Source: Hoeflea sp.
GTDB lineage: Bacteria; Pseudomonadota; Alphaproteobacteria; Rhizobiales; Rhizobiaceae
Assembly: GCA_020637795.1 (NCBI GenBank)
Contig: JACKJT010000001.1
Coordinates: 682,001-746,000 of the forward strand
Reading direction: 5' to 3'
DNA: 64,000 bases
The position numbers and the translations under genes were made by a program. The notes below the pieces were generated by a model that saw only the letters and a list, made by a program, of their open reading frames with translations, searched no databases and was not told where the DNA came from. Positions within the stretch are counted from its first letter, which is position 1, and each line of letters opens with the position of its first letter. Below are positions 8,604 through 17,754 of the stretch, in pieces.

Positions 8604-9170
8604 ATGACCAATACCGTATTGAAGCCCGTATGGGCCGGGTTCGAACTGCGGCTCAATCCAGGCGATTTCCCGCAACGCGTGTCCTATGCCTCACGCGACG
8701 AACCGGATGAAGTCTCGGTCACGCTCGACAGCCGCGGCGCTGTCGTCAAGAAACGGCTGTCGAGATCCGGCCTGCCGCTGTCCATCGCACTGCCGGCACG
8801 CGCCTTCAAGGGTGTTGCAGCGCGGGCGATCGACCATGGCAACGGCACGGTGACGGTGACGCTGGAACTGCATCATACGGACACACAATTGTGCGTGCCG
8901 CTGCTGGTTGCCCACAATCTCGATGACATCGCCGCCGACTGGCGCGCCTGGTCGGAACTCTACGGACTGCCGATGCTGATGGTGGAAGCCGACGGCGTCG
9001 CCCGCCCGCTTGACGACGGATCGGCACACCAGGCCGCAACAACTCCGACACGCCGCCGCCGGCACAGCCAGATTGCGGACCGGCGCCCGCACTTCCTGGT
9101 GCGCCGCTCGACCGGCAAGCTTGGAATTCGCATGAAGATCGAAGGCCGCGAGATCATCGCGCGCCGATAA
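8604..9170 (+). CDS. DUF6101 family conserved protein
   Basis: A 188-residue protein that I recognise as the rhizobial DUF6101 family, function unknown. The first 130 residues look like a compact alpha/beta domain and the tail (from about 145) is very rich in arginine and histidine, suggesting nucleic-acid or acidic-surface contacts. No signal peptide or membrane helix. Start ATG 8604 has AGAGG eight bases upstream; the frame is open further upstream to 8556 without a good ribosome site. A hairpin followed by TTTT lies just downstream. Confidence 0.75.
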   Translation: MTNTVLKPVWAGFELRLNPGDFPQRVSYASRDEPDEVSVTLDSRGAVVKKRLSRSGLPLSIALPARAFKGVAARAIDHGNGTVTVTLELHHTDTQLCVPLLVAHNLDDIAADWRAWSELYGLPMLMVEADGVARPLDDGSAHQAATTPTRRRRHSQIADRRPHFLVRRSTGKLGIRMKIEGREIIARR

Positions 9171-9208
9171 AGCTACCTCCATCAGCGCCCCACAATGCTG
9201 ATACCAGA

Positions 9209-9244
9209 GCCCGGTCGCCTGCCCCACACGGGCGGCCGGGTTTT
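9209..9244 (+). terminator. Rho-independent terminator after the DUF6101 gene
   Basis: A GC-rich hairpin (5' arm from CCCGG at 9210 through GCCC at 9221-9224, loop CACAC, 3' arm GGGCGGCCGGG ending 9240, with small bulges) is followed immediately by TTTTA. It lies between the convergent DUF6101 and ubiA genes and terminates the + strand transcript. Confidence 0.6.
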
Positions 9245-9260
9245 ACTCATGCCAGAAGCG

Positions 9261-10235
9261 TTATGCCAACAGCGCTGCGACAAGGCCGAGGAAAACGATC
9301 AGGCCGACCCGGCTGTTGGCCTTGAACAGCTTCAGGCACTGATCGGCATCGTCGATGTCGATCACCCGGATCTGCCAGCCGAGCATCACGACGGCCAGGG
9401 CGAGCCCGGCATAGGCTGGCCAGGCCACGCCGCTCAGCCAGAATGCCGCAAGCGCCATGGCAGCAAAAAGCCCATAGAAGAAGACAAGCCAGATCTTGGT
9501 GTTCTCCGCGAACAGCCGCGCGGTGGAGCGCACGCCGACAAGCGCATCGTCTTCCTTGTCCTGGTGCGCGTAGATGGTGTCGTAGCCGATGGTCCAGGCG
9601 ATCGCGCCGGCATAGAGCAAAAGCGGCGGCAGCGCCAGTTCAGCAAACACCGCAGCCCACCCCATCAACGCGCCCCAGGAGAATGCCAGTCCGAGGAAGA
9701 ATTGCGGCCAGTCGGTAAACCGCTTGGCGAAAGGATAGATGGCCACCACGCCGAGCGAGGCGATGCCGAGCAGGATCGAGAACTCGTTGAACTGGACCAG
9801 CACCAGGAGGCCGATCAGCGCCTGGACGACGAGAAAGGCCGTGGCGGCGAAGCGCGAGATCCGGCCCGACGGCAGCGGCCGGGAGCGGGTGCGGGCAACC
9901 TTGGCGTCGATCTTGTGGTCGACCAGATCGTTCCAGTTGCAACCGGCGCCGCGCATGGCGATGGCGCCTGCCATGAACAGGAAAAGTTGCCAGAAGAAAA
10001 GGGACGGAGACCAGACCGTGTCGACGTTGGCGGCGGAGTTGGCGACATTGGCCGCAAGGGCCGAGGACCAGAAGCACGGCCACATCAACAGCTGCCAACC
10101 GATCGGCCGGTCCCAGCGCGCGAGCTGGGCATGCGGCCAGAGGGCGCGCGGCAGCACGCGATAGACCCAGTTGCCCGAAGGGGCATCGGCAACGCGGGCG
10201 TTCTTCTCGGATGTCGCGTGTGGTCGGTTGGACAT
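9261..10235 (-). CDS. ubiA: 4-hydroxybenzoate polyprenyltransferase
   Basis: Attaches the polyprenyl tail to 4-hydroxybenzoate in ubiquinone synthesis at the inner membrane. The 324-residue product is a multi-span UbiA prenyltransferase with the first aspartate motif NDLVDHKID and the second motif YDTIYAHQDKEDD, both binding the magnesium-diphosphate of the prenyl donor. RPIGWQLLMWPC is characteristic of the proteobacterial UbiA branch. Start ATG 10235 (MSNRPHATSEKN) gives about 40 extra N-terminal residues before the core, usual in rhizobia; an upstream in-frame start at 10271 is less likely. The likely donor synthase is encoded at 25.6 kb in this window. Confidence 0.93.
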   Translation of the reverse strand: MSNRPHATSEKNARVADAPSGNWVYRVLPRALWPHAQLARWDRPIGWQLLMWPCFWSSALAANVANSAANVDTVWSPSLFFWQLFLFMAGAIAMRGAGCNWNDLVDHKIDAKVARTRSRPLPSGRISRFAATAFLVVQALIGLLVLVQFNEFSILLGIASLGVVAIYPFAKRFTDWPQFFLGLAFSWGALMGWAAVFAELALPPLLLYAGAIAWTIGYDTIYAHQDKEDDALVGVRSTARLFAENTKIWLVFFYGLFAAMALAAFWLSGVAWPAYAGLALAVVMLGWQIRVIDIDDADQCLKLFKANSRVGLIVFLGLVAALLA

Positions 10236-10303
10236 GCTCCGACTGTTGCCACCGCGGCGATGACAGGTCAAGACGGCTGGTGGCGCGGTCTGCTAATTGA
10301 GGG

Positions 10304-10756
10304 TTACGCCCGGGCGGCTCTCGCCGGCTGTTCGAGATCGGCGACGAAATCCCGGCTGAAGGCCAGCACGGTTTCCAGGAACAAGCCGCCATCGTCGCCC
10401 TTGATCCGGTCGGTGAGCGCGGCGCGGGATATCTCGAACAGTTTCCTGTCGGCCGCCATCCCGGCATCGAGCTGCCTGAAGCCCATGCTCCACTGGGTGA
10501 ACAGCCGCGTGTCGGCAGCCTGTTCAAGCACCACCATCACGTTGCGGTGCCTGTCATCCGCCTGGATCCGCCCGAAGACGCCACGGACGGTTTTTGCCTC
10601 ACCTTCGAGGATCTGAATGAAGACCCCATCGGCCCACAACAGCATGCCGGTCACGCCGTCACGCAGATTGTTGCGCCTGGAGACGGCGAGGATTTCCTGG
10701 ATCGCATCATCGGACAATTGCCGGGACGCGCCGCTGACATACAGCATCCGCAACAT
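10304..10756 (-). CDS. BLUF-domain blue-light sensor protein
   Basis: A 150-residue stand-alone BLUF protein that binds FAD and senses blue light. All residues known to shape the AppA photocycle are present at matching spacing: Tyr6, Asn30, Gln48, Trp89 and Met91 (AppA Y21, N45, Q63, W104, M106). The BLUF fold occupies about 1-100 and is followed by about 50 residues of helical C-terminus without an output domain, the short-BLUF layout. Start ATG 10756 has GAGGGAG upstream. It is divergent from purD; no EAL or GGDEF partner is adjacent, so its downstream partner is unknown. Confidence 0.9.
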   Translation of the reverse strand: MLRMLYVSGASRQLSDDAIQEILAVSRRNNLRDGVTGMLLWADGVFIQILEGEAKTVRGVFGRIQADDRHRNVMVVLEQAADTRLFTQWSMGFRQLDAGMAADRKLFEISRAALTDRIKGDDGGLFLETVLAFSRDFVADLEQPARAARA

Positions 10757-10907
10757 GATTCTCGCTCCCTCGGCGGTTGGTGGCGTCAAACAACGCCAAG
10801 ACCCTTTGTCTCCCGATATTAGGGGAGAAAACCTTGCGGAACCCTGAATCAGCAGCCCCCGCATTGTCACCGGATCGCGTTTTGGAAGCGGCAGCCGTCA
10901 AGTTCGC

Positions 10908-10936
10908 TTGACCGTGAGCCCGTGATTTCTTAACCC
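10908..10936 (+). promoter_or_regulatory. Possible purD promoter
   Basis: TTGACC (10908-10913) is separated by 17 bp from TAACCC (10931-10936), 55 bp upstream of purD. The -35 element is good; the -10 element is weak. Confidence 0.3.
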
Positions 10937-10991
10937 AAGGCGAACTCGAACCAGGCTGCGCCAGCCAAGGGCCGGCTGATGGAGATTGACG

Positions 10992-12272
10992 ATGATGAAC
11001 GTGCTTTTGATCGGTTCGGGCGGACGCGAACATGCGCTCGCCTGGAAGATCGCCCAATCTCCGATGCTTGAGGCGCTTTATGCCGCACCCGGCAATCCGG
11101 GCATTGCCGAGCATGCGACGCTGAGCGATCTCGATGTTGCCGATCACGATGCCGTCGTCAGCTTCTGCCGGGAGAAGCAAATCGGCCTGGTCGTCGTCGG
11201 GCCGGAAGCGCCGCTGGTGGCGGGGCTGGCCGACGCGCTGAAGCTGGCGGGCATTTCCGTGTTCGGTCCGTCGGCGCAAGCCGCGCAGCTTGAAGGCTCG
11301 AAGGGCTTCACCAAGGATCTGTGCGCACGGGAAAACATTCCCACCGGGGCCTACCAGCGCTTCAACAACGCGCCCAAGGCCAAGGCCTATGCGCGGGCGA
11401 AAGGAGCCCCGATCGTCATCAAGGCCGACGGGCTGGCGGCCGGCAAGGGTGTGACCGTGGCGATGACCATGGACGAGGCCTTGGCGGCAATCGACGATTG
11501 TTTCGAGGGCGCCTTCGGCGAGGCCGGCGCCGAGGTGGTGATCGAGGAATTCCTGCATGGCGAGGAGGCGAGCTTCTTCTGCCTGTGCGACGGCAAGACG
11601 GCGCTCCCCTTCGGCACGGCGCAGGACCACAAGCGGGTCGGCGACGGCGACACCGGCCCCAACACCGGCGGCATGGGCGCCTATTCCCCCGCCCCGGTGA
11701 TGACACCGGAGCTGATCGAGCAGACCATGCGCGAGATCATCGAGCCGACCATGCGCGGCATGGCGGCCATCGGCGCGCCGTTTACCGGGGTGCTCTATGC
11801 CGGGCTGATGATCGACGAGAGCGGACCGAAGCTGATCGAGTACAATGTGCGTTTCGGCGATCCGGAATGTCAGGTGCTGATGATGCGGCTCAAGGACGAT
11901 ATCCTGGTGCTCTTGAAGGCGGCGGCGGAAGGCGAGCTGGCGCATGTCTCGGCGCGCTGGAAGGATGATGCGGCGCTGACCGTGGTGATGGCTGCAGAAG
12001 GCTACCCCGGCACGCCGAAGAAGGGCACCGCCATCTCCGGGCTGGCGGCAGCGGAAGCGGGCGGCGCCAAGGTGTTTCACGCCGGCACGAAGCTTAAGGG
12101 CGACCAGCTGGTGGCCAATGGCGGCCGGGTGCTCAATGTCACGGCCCAGGGTGTGGACGTGACGGCGGCGCAGGCCAAGGCCTATGAAGCGGTCGACGCC
12201 ATCGACTGGCCGGGCGGATTCTGCCGCCGCGACATCGGCTGGCGGGCGATCGAACGCGAGGCAAGAATTTAA
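10992..12272 (+). CDS. purD: Phosphoribosylamine-glycine ligase
   Basis: Second step of de novo purine synthesis: joins glycine to phosphoribosylamine with ATP. The 426-residue product has the PurD N-domain start [19 protein letters not shown]-grasp motifs ([22 protein letters not shown], the loop [15 protein letters not shown]) and [14 protein letters not shown] with metal-binding acidic residues. Length is typical. A GGAG seven bases upstream supports ATG 10992; ATG 10995 is an alternative. It stands alone, divergent from the BLUF gene. Confidence 0.96.
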   Translation: MMNVLLIGSGGREHALAWKIAQSPMLEALYAAPGNPGIAEHATLSDLDVADHDAVVSFCREKQIGLVVVGPEAPLVAGLADALKLAGISVFGPSAQAAQLEGSKGFTKDLCARENIPTGAYQRFNNAPKAKAYARAKGAPIVIKADGLAAGKGVTVAMTMDEALAAIDDCFEGAFGEAGAEVVIEEFLHGEEASFFCLCDGKTALPFGTAQDHKRVGDGDTGPNTGGMGAYSPAPVMTPELIEQTMREIIEPTMRGMAAIGAPFTGVLYAGLMIDESGPKLIEYNVRFGDPECQVLMMRLKDDILVLLKAAAEGELAHVSARWKDDAALTVVMAAEGYPGTPKKGTAISGLAAAEAGGAKVFHAGTKLKGDQLVANGGRVLNVTAQGVDVTAAQAKAYEAVDAIDWPGGFCRRDIGWRAIEREARI

Positions 12273-12369
12273 CCTGACGTTAACCGCTTCCAAAAACCGG
12301 ATCGTAACGGCCCCTTGCTAGAGTGCACTCACCAGAACCGGACTATCCGGCGATAAGGGAGTAGACACG

Positions 12370-12903
12370 ATGCAAAGATTGATCATTGCCGCTGCGGTGT
12401 GCATGGGCGCCGGCACGGCCAGCGCATCCTCGATCGAGCCCTACACCCCCACCGCGAACACCAAGTCGAGCATCGTCGAGATCGGCTGCCCGGCCTGCGC
12501 CCGCGAGGCCGCGGCAAAGTCCGCCGAAGAGGCTCAGGTCAAGCTGGCGCCCGGCGAACAGATCGTCGAGGTGCACGAAGTCGACGGCAAGATGATGATC
12601 TACCGGACCGAGAACCTGCTTGGCGGCTCGCCGGTGACAATGGTGCGCAAGGCCAGCGAAGCCGACCTGATCGCGCTGGGCGTGGCCCCTCCGAAGGACA
12701 ACATGGTCGCTGAAACGGACGCAGCCGGGAATGGCGCCGGCGACCAGCCGCAGACGGCGGATGCCGCGAGCGAGCCGAAACTGTTCGAACCGGTGATTGC
12801 CAACAGCGCGCCCGGCATCGATGCCGAGACGATGACATCGGCCTTGAGCGACGCGCCGCAGGCGGAGTTCGATCCGTCGAAATACGAACTCCGGCTCAAC
12901 TGA
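12370..12903 (+). CDS. Small secreted protein, HPE1-like domain
   Basis: A 177-residue exported protein: signal peptide MQRLIIAAAVCMGAGTASAS, then a conserved region with SSIVEIGCPACA (a CxxC pair near residue 39), EIVE-type strands, and RTENLLGGSPVTMV. I recognise this as the rhizobial family named for the Liberibacter HPE1 effector-like domain. That name does not establish an effector role here; the broad presence in free-living rhizobia suggests a periplasmic housekeeping function. The C-terminal half (after about 115) is acidic and low complexity. The gene begins about 100 bp after purD and may have its own promoter. Confidence 0.6.
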   Translation: MQRLIIAAAVCMGAGTASASSIEPYTPTANTKSSIVEIGCPACAREAAAKSAEEAQVKLAPGEQIVEVHEVDGKMMIYRTENLLGGSPVTMVRKASEADLIALGVAPPKDNMVAETDAAGNGAGDQPQTADAASEPKLFEPVIANSAPGIDAETMTSALSDAPQAEFDPSKYELRLN

Positions 12904-12979
12904 TATCCCCCGACAGGACGAGGCCCAACCGCCCGTCCCTGCCCCGCAAGCCTGAACCAGGCCCTCGCGACGGGCACCC

Positions 12980-13010
12980 AGCCGGCACCCACCTCCAGGG
13001 GTTGCCGGCT
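12980..13010. terminator. Hairpin between convergent HPE1-like gene and glyS
   Basis: Arms AGCCGGCA and TGCCGGCT (8 bp perfect) enclose a loop that can extend with CCC/GGG pairing. No T-run follows on either strand, so it may only be a 3'-end stabiliser. Confidence 0.35.
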
Positions 13011-13028
13011 TCGGGCTATTGGCGGGCG

Positions 13029-15197
13029 TTATCCGGCGATCTTGGAGAAATCGGCGACCGCGCCGGTGGCGTCACGGATCATGGCGAGCAACGCCAGGCG
13101 ATTGGCTCGCACATTTTCAACTTCCGCGTTTACCAGCACTGCTTCAAAAAATGAATCAACCGGTTCACGCAACGTCGCAAGTGCGCTCATGGCCGCAGAA
13201 TAATCTTCGTTTTCAATGGCCTGGGTCGCCGCGCTGACAGATTGAGTCACCGCCTTGAAGAGGTTTTTCTCCTCGTCGAGCTCGAACAGCGAAGGCTCGA
13301 CACTACCCGCAATTGCGGTACCCTTCTTCTCCTCGGCAGCCAGAATGTTGGCGGCGCGCTTGGTGCCGGCGAGCAGGTTGCTGCCGTCCTCGGTGTCGAG
13401 GAAGGCGCCGAGTGCCTCGACGCGGCGGGTGATGTCCAAAAGGTCGTCGGAGGATGGCGTGATCACCGCATCGATCAGATCATGGCGCGCGCCCTGGTCT
13501 CGCAGATAGACTTTCAGGCGGTCGTGGAAAAAGGAGAGGAGGTCCTCGTTCAGATCGCTCAGAGAAAGGCCTGCCTTGTCCTGGGACGCGAGCGCCTTGA
13601 CCGCTGCTGAATACTGATCGAGCAATCCGATCCGCACCCCATTCTCCACCAGTATCCGGATCACGCCGAGCGCGGCGCGGCGGAGCGCATAGGGATCCTT
13701 CGAGCCGGTGGGCTTTTCGTCGATGGCCCAGAAGCCGACCAGCGTGTCGAGCTTGTCGGCAAGTGCCACGGCGATCGAGACCGGATCGGTCGGCACCTGA
13801 TCGGACGGGCCTTGTGGCTTGTAGTGTTCTTCGGCGGCCAGCGCGACGCTCGCGTTCTCGCCCTGCAGACCTGAATAGATACGGCCCATGACGCCCTGCA
13901 GTTCGGGGAACTCGCCGACCACTTCGGTGGTGAGATCCGCCTTGGCCAGCATGGCGGCGCGGGTGGCGAGCGCGGGATCGGCGCCGACCACGGGAGCAAG
14001 TTCAGCAGCCAGCTTGGCGATGCGGCTTACCCGCTCGCCCTGCGTGCCGAGCTTGGCGTGGAAGGTGACGTTGAGCTGGTCCAACCGCGCCATGCGCTGG
14101 TCGAGCGGCTTGCTCATATCAAGGCCGAGCTTTTCGGCCGACGCCGTGAGCTTGTCGCGGTCCGGGAGATCTGCCTGGTCGGTGGTCCAGAAATAGAGCG
14201 CGTCGGAGAGACGGGCGCGCACCACCTTGCCATTGCCGTAGGCGATCTCGGCGCCGCCGTCGCTGGCCTCGATGTTGGAGACCAGGATGAACCTGTTCGA
14301 CAGGCCGCCGCCGGGCTTTCTGAGCACGAAGCATTTCTGGTTGGTCTTGATGGTCAGGCGGATGATGTCGTCTGGGATCTGGAGGAAATCCTCCTCGAAC
14401 TCGCCCATCAGCACGACCGGCCATTCGACCAGGCCGGAAACCTCGTCGAGCAGCCCTTCGTCCTCAACCAATTCGAGGCCGGAAGCAAAGGCAAGATTGC
14501 GGGCGTCGGCGAGAATGATCTCCTTGCGCCGCTCGGCATCGAGCACGACCTTGGCACGCTCGAGCTTTTCCGAATAGTCATCGAACCGGCGCACGGTGAA
14601 CGGGTCTGGTGCGTGGAAGCGGTGGCCCGACGTCACGTTGCCGGCAACCCGCCCGTCGATCTCGAAGGCGATGACGGTCGGCTCCTCGGTCTCTGGACCG
14701 AAGGTGCAGATGATCGACTGCAGCGGCCGCACCCACCTGAGCGAGCCGGGTTTCGCCGAAGCAGGGCCCCAGCGCATGGATTTGGGCCAGGAGAAGCCGC
14801 GGATGATGCCGGGCATCACATCGGCGATGATTTCTTCCGCATCACGTCCCGGCTTCGAAATATGGGCGACGTAGAAATCACCCTTCTTCGGATCGGTGTG
14901 CACATGGGCCTGCGAGACATCGCTCAGCCCGGCCTTGCGCAGGAAGCCGGCAAGCGCCTGCTCGGGCGCCTTGGTCGAGGGACCCTTGATCTCCTCGTGC
15001 ACGTCCTTCGAGCGCGGCGTCAGGCCTCGGATGTCGAGCGTCAGCCGGCGTGGCGTCCAGTATTCGCGCGCCGCCTCGTAGGTCAGACCCGCATCGACCA
15101 GCGCATCGGTGACGGATTTGCGCAGATCGCCCGCAGCCTTGCGCTGCATGCGAGCAGGAATCTCTTCGGAGCGAAGTTCAATCAGAAGGTCGGGCAT
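13029..15197 (-). CDS. glyS: Glycyl-tRNA synthetase beta subunit
   Basis: Beta chain of the heterotetrameric bacterial glycyl-tRNA synthetase, needed for tRNA-Gly recognition. The 722-residue product begins [17 protein letters not shown], as the family does, contains the long tRNA-binding body (about 20-600), and ends in a DALR-like anticodon-binding helical region ([12 protein letters not shown]). Start ATG 15197 is preceded by GGAG ten bases upstream. Its partner glyQ is on the same strand but 6.7 kb upstream. The first 38 bases of the gene plus CAG are duplicated 131 bp upstream (see the repeat entries). Confidence 0.96.
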   Translation of the reverse strand: MPDLLIELRSEEIPARMQRKAAGDLRKSVTDALVDAGLTYEAAREYWTPRRLTLDIRGLTPRSKDVHEEIKGPSTKAPEQALAGFLRKAGLSDVSQAHVHTDPKKGDFYVAHISKPGRDAEEIIADVMPGIIRGFSWPKSMRWGPASAKPGSLRWVRPLQSIICTFGPETEEPTVIAFEIDGRVAGNVTSGHRFHAPDPFTVRRFDDYSEKLERAKVVLDAERRKEIILADARNLAFASGLELVEDEGLLDEVSGLVEWPVVLMGEFEEDFLQIPDDIIRLTIKTNQKCFVLRKPGGGLSNRFILVSNIEASDGGAEIAYGNGKVVRARLSDALYFWTTDQADLPDRDKLTASAEKLGLDMSKPLDQRMARLDQLNVTFHAKLGTQGERVSRIAKLAAELAPVVGADPALATRAAMLAKADLTTEVVGEFPELQGVMGRIYSGLQGENASVALAAEEHYKPQGPSDQVPTDPVSIAVALADKLDTLVGFWAIDEKPTGSKDPYALRRAALGVIRILVENGVRIGLLDQYSAAVKALASQDKAGLSLSDLNEDLLSFFHDRLKVYLRDQGARHDLIDAVITPSSDDLLDITRRVEALGAFLDTEDGSNLLAGTKRAANILAAEEKKGTAIAGSVEPSLFELDEEKNLFKAVTQSVSAATQAIENEDYSAAMSALATLREPVDSFFEAVLVNAEVENVRANRLALLAMIRDATGAVADFSKIAG

Positions 15198-15200
15198 CAG
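15160..15200 (-). repeat. 41-bp direct repeat, copy in the true glyS 5' end
   Basis: Identical over 41 bp to 15291-15331. This copy covers the glyS start codon, the codons for [13 protein letters not shown] and three upstream bases. Confidence 0.9.
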
Positions 15201-15328
15201 TTCAACTCCACGCTCAGCGATACGCGCATGCCATTATCCGATTTGCCCGTCCTCACGGCTGCGCCGCTGCGGGCGTGCGGGCGTGTGGGTATCTCTTCGG
15301 AGCGAAGTTCAATCAGAAGGTCGGGCAT
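15197..15328 (-). pseudogene. Short ORF from duplicated glyS start, overlapping glyS
   Basis: The upstream repeat copy opens a 43-codon reading frame that starts [14 protein letters not shown], then diverges into TRPHARSG and ends at a TGA overlapping the glyS ATG by one base (TGATG). If translated it would act as an upstream ORF coupled to glyS. Its ribosome site (GTGAG) is weaker than that of glyS. Whether it is expressed is unknown; it may be a relic of a duplication. Confidence 0.35.
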
Positions 15329-15331
15329 CAG
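15291..15331 (-). repeat. 41-bp direct repeat, upstream copy
   Basis: Second identical copy of the glyS 5' end, 131 bp upstream of the true one and in the same orientation. The 90-bp spacer between copies and the outer flanks are unrelated to each other. Confidence 0.9.
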
Positions 15332-15451
15332 GTCTCACGCGGTCAAAGGTTTGCTGAGCGCGGCTTAGCAAGGGCTGCGCCAAAAGTCACCTTCCCTCAC
15401 CGCAAAAACGAGCATGCAGAACAACCGCAACGCTTGATGCCAGGACGACTA

Positions 15452-15703
15452 TCAGGCGCCGGCGGAAACGGCCTTGTGCGAGCCATCGCAAAAGGGCTCT
15501 CCGTTGGTCTGCTTGCAGGCGCAGAAAAACTTGGCCGCGGTCTTGTCCGCCGTCCATTTGACCGGTGTGAATTCCGAGCCCTTGTGGCTGCCATCGCAGA
15601 AGGGTTGGTTTTTGGATTGCCCGCAGGCACACCAGAAGTAGCTCTTGCCCTCTTCGACTTCGACGCGAATGGGGGCCGTTCCGGCGACGTGGCCTTTTGT
15701 CAT
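15452..15703 (-). CDS. Dual CDGSH iron-sulphur domain protein
   Basis: An 83-residue protein with two CDGSH zinc-finger-like motifs, each binding a [2Fe-2S] cluster through three cysteines and one histidine: C25/C27/C36/H40 and C61/C63/C72/H76. This tandem arrangement matches bacterial mitoNEET-related type proteins (Miner2-like), thought to handle electron or cluster transfer. No signal peptide; cytoplasmic. It sits about 110 bp downstream of the DUF2207 gene on the same strand and upstream of glyS. Confidence 0.9.
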   Translation of the reverse strand: MTKGHVAGTAPIRVEVEEGKSYFWCACGQSKNQPFCDGSHKGSEFTPVKWTADKTAAKFFCACKQTNGEPFCDGSHKAVSAGA

Positions 15704-15819
15704 GGCAATTCCTGCTCCAGCTTATCCAATCCGTGTTCAACTAGCCTCAGCGCAAGCAAATTCAAGCATTCCCTAATCAATTCGCATTGTTGCCGCGCGG
15801 GCGCAAAACCGACTGGCGT

Positions 15820-17754
15820 CTACCAGCCGCCGCCGCCGCCACCGCCGCCGCCGCCGCCCGACGAGCCGCCGCCGGATGAGCCCGACGAGCTCTTGGGTTG
15901 CGGCATCGAGGCCGCCATCGCCGCCGAGACGGCGGCGACCGAGGAGGCCGCGGCAGCGCCGATGTTGCCCGGCGACCAGGAACTGCCGTGATACCATTGC
16001 GGCTGATACTCGCGCTGGCGCTCCGGCGCGATGCGGGCGAGCTGCGCGGCCCAGGCTTCCGACCAGGGTTTTTCCACACCAAGCCCCGCAGCATAGGGCA
16101 GGAAGCGCTCGAACAGCTCTTCCGACATCTCCGGCGCATCGCGCATGTTGAGCCGATTGGTTTCGGCGGTCTCGAGGTAGAGCTTGAAGCCCTTGATATC
16201 GGTAAGCACCTTGGCGCCAGTCTCTGTCGGCGCACCAAGCAGCCAGGTCATCATGATGATGGTGACGCAGCCGACGATCACCAGCAGGCCTGCCAGGCGG
16301 TAGATAGGCAGATCACCGGGAACGAAGACAACCAGGACGCCGATCAGGAAAACAGCTGCCCCCAGGACAAAGAGGATACCGCCCATTATCCGGTTGCCGA
16401 CGCCGCCCTCATTAAACAGGCTTCGTCCGGCAACCCACATGCCGCCGCCAAACAGCGAGGTCATCAGCACCGGGATCAGATAGAGAATGCCGTCTTCCGG
16501 CGGGTCCTGCAGCACGAGGCCGATGATGAAGGTGGCAATGGCGAGGATGACGCCGGGGATGAACCAGCCGATATTTGCGTTGTAGTACCGGCCTGAATAC
16601 TCCCTGGAAATGGCCATCCGCAGCTTCGTCAACGCGCTTTTCAGCGCCGGTCCATTGTGCTTGTCGAGAATGATTTCCTCCCGGTTTGCCAACAGGCCGG
16701 AATACAGCGCCTGCTCGCCGGGAGGCAGTGCCGGCGCATCGCGCTGCTCCGCCACGGTTCCGCGCTGGATCGTCACCGTTCCGCGCGAATCCTCGTCAAT
16801 GCGCAGGAAACGTTTGACCCCCAGCGACAGCAGGGCCGCGATGAAGGGCAGATCGACCCCCTTCTTGCCGGAGCGGAAGCCGTTGAAATGGGCATAGGAC
16901 AAGGCCGCCGGCGACAGGTTTTCCGGTGGATGGAACAACGGGATGACCGGCGGCGACGGCGGATCGCGGCCAACCTTGTTCCAGGCGTAGAGAAAATAGG
17001 CGGGAACGCCGAGCCAGCCGAGGATCAGCAGGAAGATGCCGGCATTGTCGGCAAGGCCCGCGAAGCCGCCCGAGTCGGGCGTTACCACGCCCTCGGTGAA
17101 ACCGACCGCGATGGTCATGCCTTCCTCGGGGCCGAGCGGCCGGGTGAGCGCAAATCGGACTTTGGAGCCACCATCAAGAATCGAGCCGGTATAGTTGCCG
17201 CCTGTGGCACCAAACGGCCCGGTATAGGCGGTCACCTGATCTCTGATCGCCCGGGCGCCGCCGGGCAGGGTGACGCGGGCTTCCGCTTTCAGGATGGGAA
17301 AGCTCCAGAAATTGCCGGTGACGTTCCAGTAGAGCTCGTCATATCCGTCGAAGAAGCGCAACTGCCGGGTTGTCACGTAGCGGATCGTGTAGGTGTGCTC
17401 GCCGCGCGGGATGAACACATCGGCATCGCCGATCAGGATCCGGAAGAAACGGCCCTGCCACTCGGTATGGTAGGGCGACGGCTGGCCATTGTGCAGCACC
17501 TCGACGAGGTCGAAGCCGTTGCTCGACCACAGCCCCCAATCGTCGAGCGCGCGCAGCGGTATGTCGCGGTAGATGCCGCGACGGATGTCGTTGCCTTCGG
17601 CGTTGACGGTGATGGTCTCGGTGACTTCGATGGACGCATCGGACCGCACCTCGATGTCTGCGACGAAGGAGCGGATCTCTTCCCTCGCCTGGGAGCCGTC
17701 GGTCATCGTCAGCGAGAACAGGATTGCGGTGACGAGGGAAAGGAGCCATTTCAT
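15820..17754 (-). CDS. DUF2207 domain membrane protein with glycine-rich tail
   Basis: A 644-residue predicted membrane protein. A signal peptide (about 1-23) is followed by the extracytoplasmic DUF2207 beta-rich domain (about 25-240, starting IRSFVADIEVRSDASIEVTE), a membrane helix near 245-270 (ILGWLGVPAYFLYAW), a cytoplasmic region, three further helices (about 400-510) and a C-terminal Ser/Gly run ending in eleven glycines and Trp. This layout is standard for the family, whose function is unknown and which often neighbours LemA, as here (LemA lies two genes upstream). Its start overlaps the aroA stop by four bases (ATGA), indicating translational coupling. Confidence 0.88.
   Translation of the reverse strand: MKWLLSLVTAILFSLTMTDGSQAREEIRSFVADIEVRSDASIEVTETITVNAEGNDIRRGIYRDIPLRALDDWGLWSSNGFDLVEVLHNGQPSPYHTEWQGRFFRILIGDADVFIPRGEHTYTIRYVTTRQLRFFDGYDELYWNVTGNFWSFPILKAEARVTLPGGARAIRDQVTAYTGPFGATGGNYTGSILDGGSKVRFALTRPLGPEEGMTIAVGFTEGVVTPDSGGFAGLADNAGIFLLILGWLGVPAYFLYAWNKVGRDPPSPPVIPLFHPPENLSPAALSYAHFNGFRSGKKGVDLPFIAALLSLGVKRFLRIDEDSRGTVTIQRGTVAEQRDAPALPPGEQALYSGLLANREEIILDKHNGPALKSALTKLRMAISREYSGRYYNANIGWFIPGVILAIATFIIGLVLQDPPEDGILYLIPVLMTSLFGGGMWVAGRSLFNEGGVGNRIMGGILFVLGAAVFLIGVLVVFVPGDLPIYRLAGLLVIVGCVTIIMMTWLLGAPTETGAKVLTDIKGFKLYLETAETNRLNMRDAPEMSEELFERFLPYAAGLGVEKPWSEAWAAQLARIAPERQREYQPQWYHGSSWSPGNIGAAAASSVAAVSAAMAASMPQPKSSSGSSGGGSSGGGGGGGGGGGW

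Noticed and set aside
10707..12293. 528-codon minus-strand frame across purD
   Set aside because: Antisense of purD; the same composition pattern as other shadow frames.
14058..15368. 436-codon + strand frame across glyS
   Set aside because: Antisense of glyS, with shadow-type composition and no domain.
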